DNA of 64,000 bases from Yoonia vestfoldensis. Lineage in GTDB: Bacteria; Pseudomonadota; Alphaproteobacteria; Rhodobacterales; Rhodobacteraceae. How positions within the stretch are numbered: position 1 is the first letter of the stretch; each line of letters starts with the position of its first letter. A program made the position numbers and the translations under genes. The DNA is taken from positions 744,001 through 808,000 of the forward strand of contig NZ_CP021431.1 of NCBI RefSeq assembly GCF_002158905.1. The letters are read 5' to 3'. Shown piece after piece: positions 1 through 10,192 of the stretch. The notes below the pieces were generated by a model. It made no database searches. It was not told the origin of the DNA and worked only from the letters and a program-made list of their open reading frames with translations.

Positions 1-1
1 C

Positions 2-436
2 GACCCTGTGGTCATCATGTTGATCACGCATGGCAATGATGTGCTGGTCGGCCGCTCGCCCGGCTGGCCCGAGGGCATGTATTCCCTGCTGGCCGGTTTC
101 GTCGAACCCGGCGAGACGATCGAGGCCGCCGTGCGCCGCGAAGTGCTGGAAGAGGCGGGCATCCGCGTCGGGGCCGTGCGCTATCTGGCCAGCCAGCCCT
201 GGCCGTTTCCGGCATCGCTGATGCTGGGCTGCGCCGGCGCGGCGCTGGACCAGGACCTGCGCATCGACCGCACCGAGATCGAGGATGCGCTTTGGGTCAG
301 CCGCGAGGATATGGCGCTGTCTTTCGCGGGATTGCACCCAAGGCTCAAATCCGCGCGCAAAGGGGCGATCGCGCATTTCCTGATCGAAAACTGGCTGGCC
401 GACCGCAGCTATGACGGGCCGGCCGACGCGTCTTGA
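2..436 (+). CDS. nudC: NADH pyrophosphatase NudC, 3' part (5' end outside window)
   Basis: Nudix hydrolase that cleaves NAD(H) and removes NAD caps from RNA. The reading frame is open to the first base of the window, so the GTG at 8 is not a real start and the N-terminal and zinc-finger part lies upstream. A complete Nudix box is visible (GFVEPGETIEAAVRREVLEE, then AGI), with the glycine, REV and EE residues that bind catalytic metal. The SQPWPFPAS motif that follows is the signature separating NudC from other Nudix enzymes. The gene converges on pheA across about 70 bases with no obvious terminator. The identity is well supported; only the missing 5' end is uncertain. Confidence 0.92.
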   Translation, partial: DPVVIMLITHGNDVLVGRSPGWPEGMYSLLAGFVEPGETIEAAVRREVLEEAGIRVGAVRYLASQPWPFPASLMLGCAGAALDQDLRIDRTEIEDALWVSREDMALSFAGLHPRLKSARKGAIAHFLIENWLADRSYDGPADAS

Positions 437-507
437 TGCCCGCAATGGGGCCGCTGCAAGGTGGTGGATCATGCCCCCTGCATGATTGATGATGACGGCC
501 AGACCTG

Positions 508-1356
508 CTAGCCCGCTGCCGTTTCATGGCGACGGGCGGCGGCGGGATAGGTGCCCATCACCAGCAGGTGATCGGTGAAATAGCGCAATTCCTCCAATGC
601 CAGCTGGACATTGCGATCCTCGGGATGGCCTTCGATTTCGGCATAGAACTGGGTTGCGGTGAACTGCCCGCCGACCATGTAGCTTTCCAGCTTGGTCATG
701 TTCACGCCATTGGTCGCAAAACCGCCCATCGCCTTGTAAAGAGCGGCCGGAATATTGCGCACGCGGAACACAAAGCTGGTCACCATGCCGTAATCGCCGC
801 GCCGGGTGGTATCGGCGTCGCGCGCCATGATCAAAAAGCGCGTGGTATTGCGGTCGTGATCCTCGATATGGCGGGCCAGAACCTGCAAACCATAGATTTG
901 CGCCGCCAGTTCCGAGGCCAGCGCCGCAATGGTGTTATCCGTCCCCTGCGCCACTTCGCGCGCGGCGCGGGCATTATCGGTGCTGGTGTGGCCGGTGATT
1001 GCGTGGTCGCGCAGAAAACCCGTACATTGCGGCAAGATGACAGGATGGCCGACCGCGACCTTGATATCGGACAATTTTGCATCGGGTCTTGCCAGCAGAT
1101 TGACATGCACCCGCACAAAGGTTTCGTCAACGATATGCAGCCCGCTTTCAGGCAGCAGCGAATGGACATCCGCGACCCGGCCATAGGTGGAATTCTCGAC
1201 CGCGATCATGCCCAGATCGGCATCGCCATTGCGCACGGCGGCGATTGCATCCTCGAAAGTGGTGCAGGGCAGGGGGGTGTAATCGGGGCGGGCGCTGGCG
1301 CAGGCTTCGTGGCCATAGGCCCCCAATTCCCCCTGAAAGGCGATTTTGCGCGACAT
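508..1356 (-). CDS. pheA: Prephenate dehydratase
   Basis: Converts prephenate to phenylpyruvate in phenylalanine synthesis. The protein is 282 residues from the ATG at 1356, which has a GGAGGA ribosome site nine bases upstream. A start 13 codons earlier is possible but has no such site. The N-terminal half is the dehydratase domain, containing the conserved TRF triad (NTTRFLIM). The last 80 or so residues form an ACT domain (VRNIPAALYKA, then LESYMVGG) expected to bind phenylalanine for feedback control. It is monofunctional, with no chorismate mutase domain, as usual in alphaproteobacteria. It is divergent from the cytochrome c gene, with about 120 bases between them. Confidence 0.93.
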   Translation of the reverse strand: MSRKIAFQGELGAYGHEACASARPDYTPLPCTTFEDAIAAVRNGDADLGMIAVENSTYGRVADVHSLLPESGLHIVDETFVRVHVNLLARPDAKLSDIKVAVGHPVILPQCTGFLRDHAITGHTSTDNARAAREVAQGTDNTIAALASELAAQIYGLQVLARHIEDHDRNTTRFLIMARDADTTRRGDYGMVTSFVFRVRNIPAALYKAMGGFATNGVNMTKLESYMVGGQFTATQFYAEIEGHPEDRNVQLALEELRYFTDHLLVMGTYPAAARRHETAAG

Positions 1357-1477
1357 GATTGTGTCCTCCGGACGGCAAAGGCCAAAAATGGGCATTTCGT
1401 CGCGCCACTATACCTTGCAACGGCGGGGGGGAAGCGGATACACGTCTGCAGACTTTGAACTCTGGATGGACCGCGAC

Positions 1478-1990
1478 ATGTTCGACACAATGACAATCAC
1501 CAAAGCCGTTGGTGCGCTCTGCGCGACTTTGCTTGTTTACCTATTGGGTGCGTGGCTTGCATCGTCGATCTATTTCGGCGGCGGGCATGGATATGGCGAG
1601 CAGGCCTATATCATCCCCGTTGAAGATGCCGAAGGCGCGCCGGAAGAAGCCGTCGAAGAAATCGATTTCGCGGTGGTCATGGCCTCGGCCAGCGCTGCGG
1701 ATGGTGAAACATTGTGGCGCAATTGCCGCGCCTGTCATGTGCTGGAACCCGGCGTGCATGGCACAGGTCCGGCGCTGCACGGTGTCGTGGGCCGTCCCGT
1801 GCAATTCTATGACAATTTTTCCTATTCGGGCGCGCTGATCGCGGCGGCCGAAGTCTGGACCCCCGAGGCGCTGAACGGCTTTCTGGAAAACCCCCGCGGT
1901 TATGCCCCCGGCACCTCGATGGGGTATAACGGGATGCGGTCGATTGATGACCGCGCGAACCTGATCGCCTATCTGGCCACATTCGAGTGA
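1478..1990 (+). CDS. Membrane-anchored c-type cytochrome
   Basis: A 170-residue cytochrome c with one N-terminal membrane anchor (about residues 10-33) and a periplasmic haem domain. The haem site is CRACH at residues 83-87, and a likely axial methionine is M148 in PGTSMGY. An acidic linker (about 48-64) separates anchor and haem domain. This layout resembles the CycM/cytochrome c-552 family, which carries electrons from the bc1 complex to terminal oxidases. I chose the ATG at 1478 because the MFDTMTITK start is typical of the family; an in-frame ATG at 1466 is the alternative. The gene is followed by a strong terminator. Confidence 0.85.
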   Translation: MFDTMTITKAVGALCATLLVYLLGAWLASSIYFGGGHGYGEQAYIIPVEDAEGAPEEAVEEIDFAVVMASASAADGETLWRNCRACHVLEPGVHGTGPALHGVVGRPVQFYDNFSYSGALIAAAEVWTPEALNGFLENPRGYAPGTSMGYNGMRSIDDRANLIAYLATFE

Positions 1991-2012
1991 TCGCGCCAGC
2001 CATTTGATCAAG

Positions 2013-2038
2013 GGCCGCCCCGCTGGGCGGCCTTTTTT
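2013..2038 (+). terminator. Rho-independent terminator after the cytochrome c gene
   Basis: A perfect 8-bp GC stem (GGCCGCCC at 2013-2020, GGGCGGCC at 2025-2032) with a 4-base loop is followed directly by six T residues. It lies 22 bases after the stop codon and separates the cytochrome gene from yejA. Confidence 0.93.
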
Positions 2039-2150
2039 GTTGCGGGTGGCGGATGAACACGGCGCGATCACGCATTCTCAACTTGAATCTTTGCCGTTTC
2101 GCGCCGTAGCCTTATTTCAGTCAAAAGGCTTGTCGCAACTGGAGTTCACG

Positions 2151-4058
2151 ATGTCTCAGCGCCCCAAGGTTCACGCTATGGCCCGACCCGATGCCGCAGG
2201 GCGGCTGCCTTTCTGGGCCATGGGGTCGCTTGCAGCGCTGCTGTTGCTGGGCGCCTATGAGGTAACGGCGCAGACCGCCCCCGCGGTGATCGTGTCGCAT
2301 GGGTTCAACGAATATGGCGATCTGAAATATCCCGCCGATTTCGCGCATCTGGATTATGTGAACCCCGCAGCCCCCAAGGGCGGTGAGATCAGCATTTCCG
2401 CCGATGGATCATTCGACAGCATGAACCCTTTTGCGACCCTGTCGGGCACGCCGGGCAGCTTGTCCTCGGTCATGTATGAACGGATGATGGACAGCACCGA
2501 TGACGAGGTCGGGTCTTATTACTGCCTGCTTTGCACGACACTGGAATATCCCGCCGACCAGTCTTGGGTCATCTTCAACCTGCGCGATGATGTGACCTTT
2601 TCGGATGGCACGCCGATGACAGCGCAGGACGTGGTCTTTACCCATAACCTGTTTGCCGAACAGGGCACGCCGTCGTTCCGTGCGGGGATCACCGCACTGG
2701 TGACAGGGGCAGAGGCGCTGGATGATCACACCGTCAAATTCACCTTCAACCCCGACTCGCCGCGCCGTGGCCGGGTCAGCCAGATGGCCAATACCCTTGT
2801 CATGCCGCAAGCCTGGTTCGCGCAAACCGGCGCGCGACTGGATGAAAGCCGTTTGGAAACCGCCCCCGGCACCGGCCCCTATATGGTCGGCAGCGTCGAT
2901 CCGGGCCGCCAGATCATCTATCGCCGCAACCCCGATTACTGGGGGCAAACCCATCCGATCAATATCGGGCGCGCCAATTTCGACGCGATCCGTGTGGAAT
3001 ATTTCGCCGATAGTTCCGCCGCCTTCGAGGCGTTCAAGGCGGGTGAATTCACCTTCCGGCGCGAAAATTCCTCGATCAATTGGGCGACATCTTATGATTT
3101 TCCCGCGATCCGCAATGGCTGGGTCGTGCGGGAAACGCTGGCGGATGGCACTTTGCCCGCCGCCACCGGATTCGTGTTCAACCTGCGCCGTGACAAGTTT
3201 CAGGACCGCAACCTGCGCTTGGCGCTGGGGTTGATGTATAATTTCACCTGGACCAACGATAATCTGCAATATGGGCTGTTCCAGCAGCGCAACAGTTTTT
3301 GGGAAAATGACCGGCTGCGCGCGACCGGCCTGCCCCAAGGGCGCGAGCTGGAAATGCTCGACAGCGTGCGCGCCATGCTGCCAGAGGTGATTTTCACCGA
3401 AGACGCCTTTATGCCCCATAGCAGCGGCGACCGCCCGCTGGACCGCAGCAACCTGCGCCGGGCGCTCGATCTGATGGAACAGGCGGGCTATACGCCGGGC
3501 AATGATGGGCTGTTGCGCGATGCCGAGGGGCGCACATTGGACATCGATTTTCTGGAAACGCGTCAAGCCTTTGACCGGATCATCACGCCCTATATCGAAA
3601 ATCTGCAACGTCTGGGCGTGAATGCGACCTATAACCGCGTCGATCCGCCCCAATATCAGGCGCGCACGCAATCCAATGATTTCGACATGATCTTTGGCGG
3701 CTATAACGCCGGCCTGCAAGAAGGGACCGGACTGACCCAGCGCTACGGCTGCGAAGACCGCGATGATGTGTTCAACCCTGCGGGTTTCTGTCTGGAGGCT
3801 GTCGATGCTTTGGCGGAATTCGTGATCAACGCCAGCGATTATGACGAAATGGCCGCCGGGGTCCGCGCCATCGACCGCGTGATGCGGCACGCATATTTCA
3901 TGGTCCCGACATGGTATCTGGGTGCGAATTGGGTCGCTTATTTCGACATGTATGAATATCCCGAAAACCTGCCGGAATTCGGTCTGGGGCATCTGGATTA
4001 CTGGTGGTTCAATCAAGACAAGGCCGATGCCTTGATCGCCGCCGGCGCTTTGCGGTAA
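2151..4058 (+). CDS. yejA: Peptide ABC transporter substrate-binding protein YejA
   Basis: Periplasmic binding protein of the SBP_bac_5 (DppA/OppA) class, 635 residues, first gene of yejABEF. In Escherichia coli this system imports microcin C and oligopeptides. The ATG at 2151 has a GGAG site six bases upstream and begins a protein with a signal peptide: a hydrophobic core at about residues 19-38 and a likely cut after VTAQT or nearby. The mature part opens with the family pattern HGFNEYGDLKYP and carries YVNPAAPKGG, typical of YejA. The extra 49 codons available upstream overlap the terminator of the preceding gene and are not used. The stop is nine bases before yejB. Confidence 0.93.
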   Translation: MSQRPKVHAMARPDAAGRLPFWAMGSLAALLLLGAYEVTAQTAPAVIVSHGFNEYGDLKYPADFAHLDYVNPAAPKGGEISISADGSFDSMNPFATLSGTPGSLSSVMYERMMDSTDDEVGSYYCLLCTTLEYPADQSWVIFNLRDDVTFSDGTPMTAQDVVFTHNLFAEQGTPSFRAGITALVTGAEALDDHTVKFTFNPDSPRRGRVSQMANTLVMPQAWFAQTGARLDESRLETAPGTGPYMVGSVDPGRQIIYRRNPDYWGQTHPINIGRANFDAIRVEYFADSSAAFEAFKAGEFTFRRENSSINWATSYDFPAIRNGWVVRETLADGTLPAATGFVFNLRRDKFQDRNLRLALGLMYNFTWTNDNLQYGLFQQRNSFWENDRLRATGLPQGRELEMLDSVRAMLPEVIFTEDAFMPHSSGDRPLDRSNLRRALDLMEQAGYTPGNDGLLRDAEGRTLDIDFLETRQAFDRIITPYIENLQRLGVNATYNRVDPPQYQARTQSNDFDMIFGGYNAGLQEGTGLTQRYGCEDRDDVFNPAGFCLEAVDALAEFVINASDYDEMAAGVRAIDRVMRHAYFMVPTWYLGANWVAYFDMYEYPENLPEFGLGHLDYWWFNQDKADALIAAGALR

Positions 4059-4067
4059 GGCAGGTTC

Positions 4068-5150
4068 ATGGGCGCCTATATCCTTCGACGGCTGTTGCTG
4101 GTCATCCCGACCTTGCTGGGGATCATGATCATCAACTTTGCGCTGGTGCAATTCGTGCCGGGCGGGCCGATCGAACAGATCCTTGCCAATCTCGAAGGGC
4201 GCGGCGATGTCTTCGAAAGCTTCTCTGGCGGGGGCGGCGACGCTGATTTCGGCAATGACAGCGGCAGCGATTACGTCGGCGCACGCGGTTTGCCGCCCGA
4301 ATTCATCGCCCAGCTGGAACGCGAATTCGGCTTCGACAAACCGCCGCTGGAACGGTTCCTCAACATGATGTGGAATTATATGCGTTTCGATTTCGGCGAC
4401 AGCTATTTCCGCTCGATCAGCGTGTTCGATCTGGTGCTGGAAAAGATGCCGGTCTCGATCACGCTGGGCCTGTGGTCCACGCTGATCGCCTATCTGATCT
4501 CGATCCCGCTTGGCATCAAAAAGGCCGTGCGCGACGGCACGCCGTTCGACACTTGGACCAGCGGGGCAATCATCATCGGCTATGCGATCCCCGGTTTTCT
4601 ATTCGCGATCCTGCTGATCGTGCTTTTCGCGGGGGGGTCCTATTTCCGGATCTTCCCATTGCGCGGCCTGACATCGGCGAATTTCGCGGATCTGTCGCTG
4701 ATCGGCAAGATCCTCGATTACCTCTGGCACATCACCCTGCCGGTGCTGGCCTCCACCATTTCGGCCTTTGCCACGCTGACGCTGCTGACGAAAAACAGCT
4801 TTCTGGACGAGATCAAGAAACAATATGTCATCACCGCCAAGGCCAAGGGGCTGTCGGAATCCCGCGTGCTTTACGGCCATGTGTTCCGTAATGCGATGCT
4901 GATCGTGATCTCGGGCTTTCCGGCTTTGTTCATCGGGGTGTTCTTCGGCGGGTCGCTGATCATCGAAACGCTGTTCTCGCTGGACGGTCTGGGGCGGCTG
5001 GGGTTCGAGGCGGCGGTGGCGCGTGATTATCCGGTGGTCTTTGGCACGCTCTTCGCCTTTTCGCTGATTGGGCTGGTGGTCGGGATTCTGACCGATATTA
5101 CTTATGTCTTCATCGACCCGCGTATTGATTTCGAGGCGCGCAACACATGA
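4068..5150 (+). CDS. yejB: Peptide ABC transporter permease YejB
   Basis: Inner-membrane permease of the DppB/OppB type, 360 residues. It starts with [16 protein letters not shown], the conserved first membrane helix. The long periplasmic stretch from about residue 40 to 90 (acidic and glycine-rich, [11 protein letters not shown]) is the insertion characteristic of YejB rather than DppB. The cytoplasmic EAA-type coupling loop is around [24 protein letters not shown]. Its stop overlaps the yejE start by four bases (ATGA), so the two are probably translationally coupled. Confidence 0.94.
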   Translation: MGAYILRRLLLVIPTLLGIMIINFALVQFVPGGPIEQILANLEGRGDVFESFSGGGGDADFGNDSGSDYVGARGLPPEFIAQLEREFGFDKPPLERFLNMMWNYMRFDFGDSYFRSISVFDLVLEKMPVSITLGLWSTLIAYLISIPLGIKKAVRDGTPFDTWTSGAIIIGYAIPGFLFAILLIVLFAGGSYFRIFPLRGLTSANFADLSLIGKILDYLWHITLPVLASTISAFATLTLLTKNSFLDEIKKQYVITAKAKGLSESRVLYGHVFRNAMLIVISGFPALFIGVFFGGSLIIETLFSLDGLGRLGFEAAVARDYPVVFGTLFAFSLIGLVVGILTDITYVFIDPRIDFEARNT

Positions 5151-6322
5151 TGCGCCTGTCCCCCCTGAACCAGCGCCGCTGGCGCAATTTCAAGCGCAAC
5201 CGCCGTGCGGTCTGGTCGCTGATCATCTTTGGCGTGCTGTTTAGCCTGTCGCTTTTTGCCGAACTGATCGCCAACGACAAACCGATCCTTGTCAGCTATC
5301 AGGGCGAATGGCGGATGCCCGTCGCGCAATTCTATTCCGAGCGCGATTTCGGCGGCGATTTCCCGACCCAGGCCCGCTATCAGGACATAGAGGTGCAATG
5401 CCTGATCAAGACCGGCGGGATGGAGATCTGCCTTGACGATCCGGACGGCACGCTGGCCGCGCTGGCGGCTGGCGAGGATCTGGGCGAAGATTTCCAGCCC
5501 GGCTGGATGATCTGGCCGGTGATCCCCTATTCCTACAACACCATCGTTGACCGGCCCGGCGTGGCCCCCGCGCCGCCCTCTGCGCTGAACTGGCTGGGCA
5601 CCGATGACACCAAACGCGACGTGACAGCGCGGGTGATCTATGGCTTCCGGCTGTCGATTGTCTTTGCGCTGATGGTCACGATATCGGCCTCGATCATCGG
5701 GATCGCGGCCGGGGCGGTGCAGGGCTATTTCGGCGGCTGGACAGATCTGGCGTTCCAGCGCTTTATCGAGATCTGGACGGGGACGCCGTCGCTTTACGTC
5801 ATCATCATCGTTTTCGCCATTCTGGGACGAAGCTTCTGGCTTCTGGTCTTTCTGACGGTGCTGTTCGGCTGGCCTGCGCTGGTGGGGGTGGTGCGGGCGG
5901 AATTCCTGCGCGCGCGCAACCTTGAATATGTGCGCGCGGCCAAGGCGCTGGGCGTGCCCGACCGCACGATCATGTTCCGCCATATGCTGCCCAATGCGAT
6001 GGTCGCCACCGTGACGATGCTGCCGTTTCTGGTGACAGGGGCGATTGGCACGCTGGCATCATTGGATTTCCTCGGCTTCGGGCTGCCATCCTCGGCCCCG
6101 TCGCTGGGCGAGCTGACCTTGCAGGCCAAACAGAACCTGCAAGCGCCGTGGCTTGGCTTTACCGCCTTCTTCACCTTCGCGATCATGCTGTCGCTGCTTG
6201 TGTTCATCTTCGAGGGAATCCGCGACGCCTTTGATCCGCGCAAGACCTTCATCGCGGACGGGTCGGTGCCTGTGGTTGCCGCCCAAGACCTCGCCGCTGC
6301 GCAAAAGGCCCCCGTGAAATGA
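5147..6322 (+). CDS. yejE: Peptide ABC transporter permease YejE
   Basis: Second permease of the Yej importer (DppC/OppC type), 391 residues. The N-terminus [20 protein letters not shown] matches the OppC-N region, followed by the first helix. The large periplasmic segment of about 130 residues before the transport domain is normal for YejE. The coupling loop is around [25 protein letters not shown]. It overlaps yejB and yejF by four bases each, so the operon is tightly coupled. Confidence 0.94.
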   Translation: MMRLSPLNQRRWRNFKRNRRAVWSLIIFGVLFSLSLFAELIANDKPILVSYQGEWRMPVAQFYSERDFGGDFPTQARYQDIEVQCLIKTGGMEICLDDPDGTLAALAAGEDLGEDFQPGWMIWPVIPYSYNTIVDRPGVAPAPPSALNWLGTDDTKRDVTARVIYGFRLSIVFALMVTISASIIGIAAGAVQGYFGGWTDLAFQRFIEIWTGTPSLYVIIIVFAILGRSFWLLVFLTVLFGWPALVGVVRAEFLRARNLEYVRAAKALGVPDRTIMFRHMLPNAMVATVTMLPFLVTGAIGTLASLDFLGFGLPSSAPSLGELTLQAKQNLQAPWLGFTAFFTFAIMLSLLVFIFEGIRDAFDPRKTFIADGSVPVVAAQDLAAAQKAPVK

Positions 6323-7923
6323 CCAAAGCCATTCTTGATGTGCGCGACTTGGCGGTCGCCTTCCGGCAGGATGGTGCCACCACCCATGCGGTGCGCGGCG
6401 TGTCATTCCAGATTAATCGGGGCGAGACGCTGGCGATTGTCGGCGAAAGCGGGTCGGGCAAATCCGTCACCGCCCTGTCCACCGTGCAGCTGCTGGGCGA
6501 TAGCGCGGTCATGGCAGGATCCATCACCTATAACGGGGTGGAAATGGTCGGTGCCGATGAAGCCGCCCTGCGCCGCGTGCGCGGCAATGACATCAGTTTC
6601 ATCTTTCAAGAACCGATGACCTCGCTGAACCCGCTGCATACGCTGGAAAAGCAATTGGCCGAAAGCATCGAATTGCATCAGGGGCTGCGCGGGCCGGCGC
6701 TGCGCACAAGGATCATCGAGCTTCTGACCCGCGTCGGCATCCGCGACCCCGAAACCCGCCTTGGCGCCTATCCGCATCAATTATCCGGCGGACAGCGGCA
6801 GCGGGTGATGATTGCGATGGCCCTGGCCAATGGGCCGGAATTGCTGATCGCGGATGAACCGACAACGGCGCTTGATGTGACCATCCAGGCGCAGATCCTC
6901 GACCTGCTGGCTGATCTCAAACAGCGCGACAAAATGTCGATGCTGTTCATCACCCATGACCTGACCATCGTGCGCAAGATCGCCGACCGGGTCTGCGTGA
7001 TGAAAGACGGTGTGATCGTCGAGGAAGGGCCAACCGCTGCATTATTCGCCAATCCGCAGCATGCCTATACGCAAAGCCTGCTTGCGGCGGAATCAACCGG
7101 CGTGCCCGCGCCCGTGCCCGCCGATGCGCCCATGGTGCTGGAAACTGATCAGGCGCGGATCTGGTTCCCGATCACGGCGGGCCTGCTCAAACGCACCGTG
7201 GGGCATATCAAGGCGGTCAATAGCGCCTCGCTGACGCTGCGCGCAGGCGAAACGCTGGGCATCGTCGGCGAAAGCGGGTCGGGCAAGACAACGCTGGCGC
7301 TGGCTGTGATGCGGTTGATCCGGTCGCAGGGGCGGATCAGCTTTGCAGGGCGCGACATCCACAGCCTGACGCAACGCCAGATGCGGCCCCTGCGCAGCGA
7401 GATGCAGATCGTGTTCCAGGATCCCTATGGCTCGCTCAGCCCGCGCATGACGGTCGAACAGATCATCGCCGAAGGTCTGGGGGTGCATGGTGTCGATCCG
7501 GGGCGCAACCGGCGCGAGATGGTCAGCGACATCATGGCCGAGGTCGGGCTCGACCCCGCGATGATGGACCGCTATCCACATGAATTCTCGGGCGGACAGC
7601 GGCAGCGGATCGCGATCGCACGCGCGATGATCCTGCGGCCCCGGCTCTTGGTGCTCGACGAACCCACCTCGGCGCTCGATATGACGGTGCAGGTGCAGAT
7701 CGTGCAGCTGTTGCGCGACCTGCAACAAAGAAACGGGTTGGCCTATCTGTTCATCAGCCATGACCTGAAAGTCGTGCGCGCGCTGTCCCACAAGGTGATG
7801 GTGATGAAACAAGGCGATGTGGTCGAAGCAGGCGACGCCGCGGCGATCTTTGATGCGCCCCAAGACCCCTATACCCGTCAGCTGATGGCGGCGGCCTTTG
7901 AAGGGCGCGCCATTTCGGCCTGA
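6319..7923 (+). CDS. yejF: Peptide ABC transporter ATP-binding protein YejF (two ATPase domains)
   Basis: Fused double ATPase, 534 residues, that powers the YejBE permeases. Each half has a Walker A (GESGSGKS near residue 42, GESGSGKTT near 318), a signature motif ([26 protein letters not shown]), a Walker B with glutamate ([24 protein letters not shown]) and an H-loop histidine (FITHDL; FISHDL). Both composite ATP sites therefore look functional. It is the last gene of the operon; a conserved repeat block begins at the base after its stop. Confidence 0.95.
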   Translation: MTKAILDVRDLAVAFRQDGATTHAVRGVSFQINRGETLAIVGESGSGKSVTALSTVQLLGDSAVMAGSITYNGVEMVGADEAALRRVRGNDISFIFQEPMTSLNPLHTLEKQLAESIELHQGLRGPALRTRIIELLTRVGIRDPETRLGAYPHQLSGGQRQRVMIAMALANGPELLIADEPTTALDVTIQAQILDLLADLKQRDKMSMLFITHDLTIVRKIADRVCVMKDGVIVEEGPTAALFANPQHAYTQSLLAAESTGVPAPVPADAPMVLETDQARIWFPITAGLLKRTVGHIKAVNSASLTLRAGETLGIVGESGSGKTTLALAVMRLIRSQGRISFAGRDIHSLTQRQMRPLRSEMQIVFQDPYGSLSPRMTVEQIIAEGLGVHGVDPGRNRREMVSDIMAEVGLDPAMMDRYPHEFSGGQRQRIAIARAMILRPRLLVLDEPTSALDMTVQVQIVQLLRDLQQRNGLAYLFISHDLKVVRALSHKVMVMKQGDVVEAGDAAAIFDAPQDPYTRQLMAAAFEGRAISA

Positions 7924-7952
7924 CCCCCACTTCTTTTTTCCAAAAATACTCC
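7924..7952 (+). repeat. Conserved 29-base intergenic block, copy A
   Basis: These 29 bases are identical to the reverse complement of 13483-13511 near hemE. Here the block begins at the base after the yejF stop, in the gap where yejF and dacC-like converge. Read from the minus strand it ends as a short CTCC-GGCG-GGAG hairpin (7950-7961) followed by TATTTTT, so it may terminate the carboxypeptidase transcript. The shared position right after a stop codon suggests a dispersed 3'-end element. Confidence 0.8.
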
Positions 7953-7989
7953 CGCCGGAGGCCCGAAAGTCCTTTTGCGACCGCGCAAC

Positions 7990-9564
7990 CTAGCCGTCGG
8001 CCCCGATCATGAAACAGGTCGTGCCGCGCGCCTGCAACCGGCGACAGGCCAGATCAGCCGCGTCGCGGCTCAGCCCCATGAAATTGGCGTCAAACCCGCC
8101 AGAACGCTGCACGACACGGCGCAGCGCCCCGTCCAGCGTATTCATCTCGTTCAAGGCGACCTGCAGCAGCACCCGCTCGGCGTCAAAGCGGCTGGGATAA
8201 CGGCCGACATTCACGCCCCAATGCCGCCCGCCAGAGGTGGACACGCGGGTGACAACTTCTGGCTCTGTGGCGGTGAAACTTTCAGCCAGAGGCGCCACCG
8301 GTGCTGTCGCGGCCATTGCGACCATCTGCATCTCGGCGGGTGGTTCGGGCCGGGGCTGCGGGGTGACGGTGGGACTGGCCTGAGCGACACTGGTCTCGGC
8401 GACTTGCGCGGACGGCTCTTCCGCCAGAACCTCCATCAAAGTGGCATTGACCGCATCGGCCAGCACCGCATTGATGATATCTTGTTCGACAACCACGGCG
8501 ACATCGACCTCTGGCGCGGGGGCAGGGGCGGATTCCTGTGGCGCAGCGGATAGCAACATCTCGGCCTCTGGTTGCGTCGTGACGGGGCGGCCAACGGGGC
8601 GGTAGCTGCGGGTCACAAGCCCGTTGACACGGATCACCTTGCCCGCCGATCCGCGCACGCTATTGCCTGCGGCGATGGATCCGTCCGCAGGGGCTTCGGC
8701 CATCGCGCCGGGTGGTGTCGGGCGGTTCACATTGGCATGGCGAGGGGCCATGCTGAACCCCATATCCATCAGCTCTGTGATGCGCGCATTGCGCGCCGCG
8801 GTCGAGGTGCCACCAAACACGGTCGCGATGATCCGCTGATCGCCGCGCTGGGCCGAGGCGACCAGCGTGAAACCGGCCGCATTGGTAAAGCCGGTCTTGA
8901 TCCCGTCACCGCCCGGATAGGAATCCAGCCAGCGGCGGTTGGTATGCTGCACCGTGGCCACGCCGGCATCGGCGGTGCGGCGCGAAAACAGGTTATAATA
9001 TTGCGGGAAATCATAGATCACATGCCGCCCCAGGATCGACATGTCGCGCGCCGTCGACAAATGGCCCGATTGCGTCAGCCCATGGGCATTGCGAAAGGTG
9101 GTGTTGGACATGCCCATGGCGGCTGCTGTCCGGTTCATCCGCGTGGCAAAAGCCTCTTCGGACCCCGAGATCGCGATCCCGATCGCCGTGGCCGCGTCAT
9201 TGGCGGATCTGACGGCAGCGGCCCGGATCAGATAGCGCAGGCGGATCCGCTGACCGGCGCGCAGCCCCAGTTTGGACGGCGGCTCATTGGCGGCATGGGA
9301 TGTGATCGTCACCTCGGTATCAAGCGAAATCTCACCACGTTCAATCGCCTGAAAGGCCACATAAAGCGTCATCATCTTGGTCAAAGAGGCCGGATGCAGC
9401 CGTGTATCGGCATTGCGCGCATGCAGCACCTCGCCGGTGCGCGCATCCATGACCAATGCGGCATAGGGGGCGGCAAGCCCGCGCATCGGCGCAAGGGCCA
9501 GAATGAAAATCAGAACGCAAAAATACAGCCCGATATGGGCCAACTGTCCCGGACGACGTGCCAT
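7990..9564 (-). CDS. D-alanyl-D-alanine carboxypeptidase (PBP5 type) with SPOR domain
   Basis: A 524-residue penicillin-binding protein that trims the terminal D-alanine of peptidoglycan stem peptides in the periplasm. A signal peptide covers about residues 1-31. The three active-site motifs are present: SLTK at 60-63, SAN at 120-122 and KTG at 223-225. A low-complexity Pro/Ala linker (about 300-440) leads to a C-terminal SPOR domain (about 445-522, starting near GRHWGVNVGRY). SPOR domains bind denuded glycan at the division site, so a septal role is likely. The start has an AGAGGC site upstream and a recognisable promoter at 9611-9638. PBP5 (DacA) or DacC-like naming cannot be settled from sequence. 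Confidence 0.9.
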   Translation of the reverse strand: MARRPGQLAHIGLYFCVLIFILALAPMRGLAAPYAALVMDARTGEVLHARNADTRLHPASLTKMMTLYVAFQAIERGEISLDTEVTITSHAANEPPSKLGLRAGQRIRLRYLIRAAAVRSANDAATAIGIAISGSEEAFATRMNRTAAAMGMSNTTFRNAHGLTQSGHLSTARDMSILGRHVIYDFPQYYNLFSRRTADAGVATVQHTNRRWLDSYPGGDGIKTGFTNAAGFTLVASAQRGDQRIIATVFGGTSTAARNARITELMDMGFSMAPRHANVNRPTPPGAMAEAPADGSIAAGNSVRGSAGKVIRVNGLVTRSYRPVGRPVTTQPEAEMLLSAAPQESAPAPAPEVDVAVVVEQDIINAVLADAVNATLMEVLAEEPSAQVAETSVAQASPTVTPQPRPEPPAEMQMVAMAATAPVAPLAESFTATEPEVVTRVSTSGGRHWGVNVGRYPSRFDAERVLLQVALNEMNTLDGALRRVVQRSGGFDANFMGLSRDAADLACRRLQARGTTCFMIGADG

Positions 9565-9610
9565 GTCGCGTGCCTCTTACTGCCTCTGGCCCCGGATTTT
9601 TCCGGTGACC

Positions 9611-9638
9611 TTATTATTATTTGCAAAGGCTAGCACAA
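9611..9638 (-). promoter_or_regulatory. Probable sigma-70 promoter of the carboxypeptidase gene
   Basis: On the minus strand a -35-like TTGTGC (9633-9638) is followed after 16 bases by TAATAA (9611-9616), about 47 bases before the start codon. The AT-rich run stands out in the otherwise GC-rich gap 9565-9825, in which I see nothing else except the clpS leader. Confidence 0.5.
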
Positions 9639-9825
9639 GTTTGCTTGCCGGAAAACACCCTAAATTCAAAGACTTTCGGGGCGTTCATCGGGCAGGTTTC
9701 GAAGATGTGGTAGCTTTGCGCCGTCAAGCCGCTAGATAGGCGATTGGCGGGTTTTCCCTTTCTCGCATGATCCCCTTTTCTCTGGGCGGGCATGCTTTAT
9801 ATGTAGCGCTATGACAGGATCATTG

Positions 9826-10167
9826 ATGCACGCCCCGTTCCACATGATGGCTGACAAAGAGGACCGCGACGACGGCAACCTTGGCATTGCGCTTGAGACA
9901 AAGCCAAAGACGAAACGGCCGCCGATGTATAAGGTGCTGATACTGAACGATGATTTCACGCCGATGGAATTTGTCGTGCATGTGTTGGAACGCTTCTTTG
10001 GGCTGTCCCATGCGCAGGCGTTCGAATTGATGCTGACGGTGCATAAGAAAGGCGTTGCCGTCGTCGGCGTTTTCAGCCACGAGATCGCTGAAACCAAGGT
10101 GGCGCAGGTGATGGATTTCGCGCAACGCCACCAGCACCCGCTGCAATGCACGATGGAGAAAGAATAG
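9826..10167 (+). CDS. clpS: ATP-dependent Clp protease adaptor ClpS
   Basis: A 113-residue adaptor that binds N-degron substrates and hands them to ClpAP. The core (about residues 35-113) is strongly conserved: [19 protein letters not shown], then [15 protein letters not shown] and [21 protein letters not shown]. The [10 protein letters not shown] segment lines the N-end-rule pocket. I chose the ATG at 9826 because AGGA lies seven bases upstream; ATGs at 9811 and 9847 are alternatives that change only the flexible tail. No clpA is in this window. Confidence 0.93.
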   Translation: MHAPFHMMADKEDRDDGNLGIALETKPKTKRPPMYKVLILNDDFTPMEFVVHVLERFFGLSHAQAFELMLTVHKKGVAVVGVFSHEIAETKVAQVMDFAQRHQHPLQCTMEKE

Positions 10168-10192
10168 CGCGCCCGCGTTATTCGCGACAGAT

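Noticed and set aside
526..1458. 310-codon open frame on the plus strand opposite pheA
   Set aside because: Antisense shadow of pheA; low-complexity His/Gly/Gln-rich translation, no family likeness.
2409..4151. 580-codon open frame opposite yejA
   Set aside because: Long only because of high GC and codon bias; the translation has no recognisable domain and yejA is certain.
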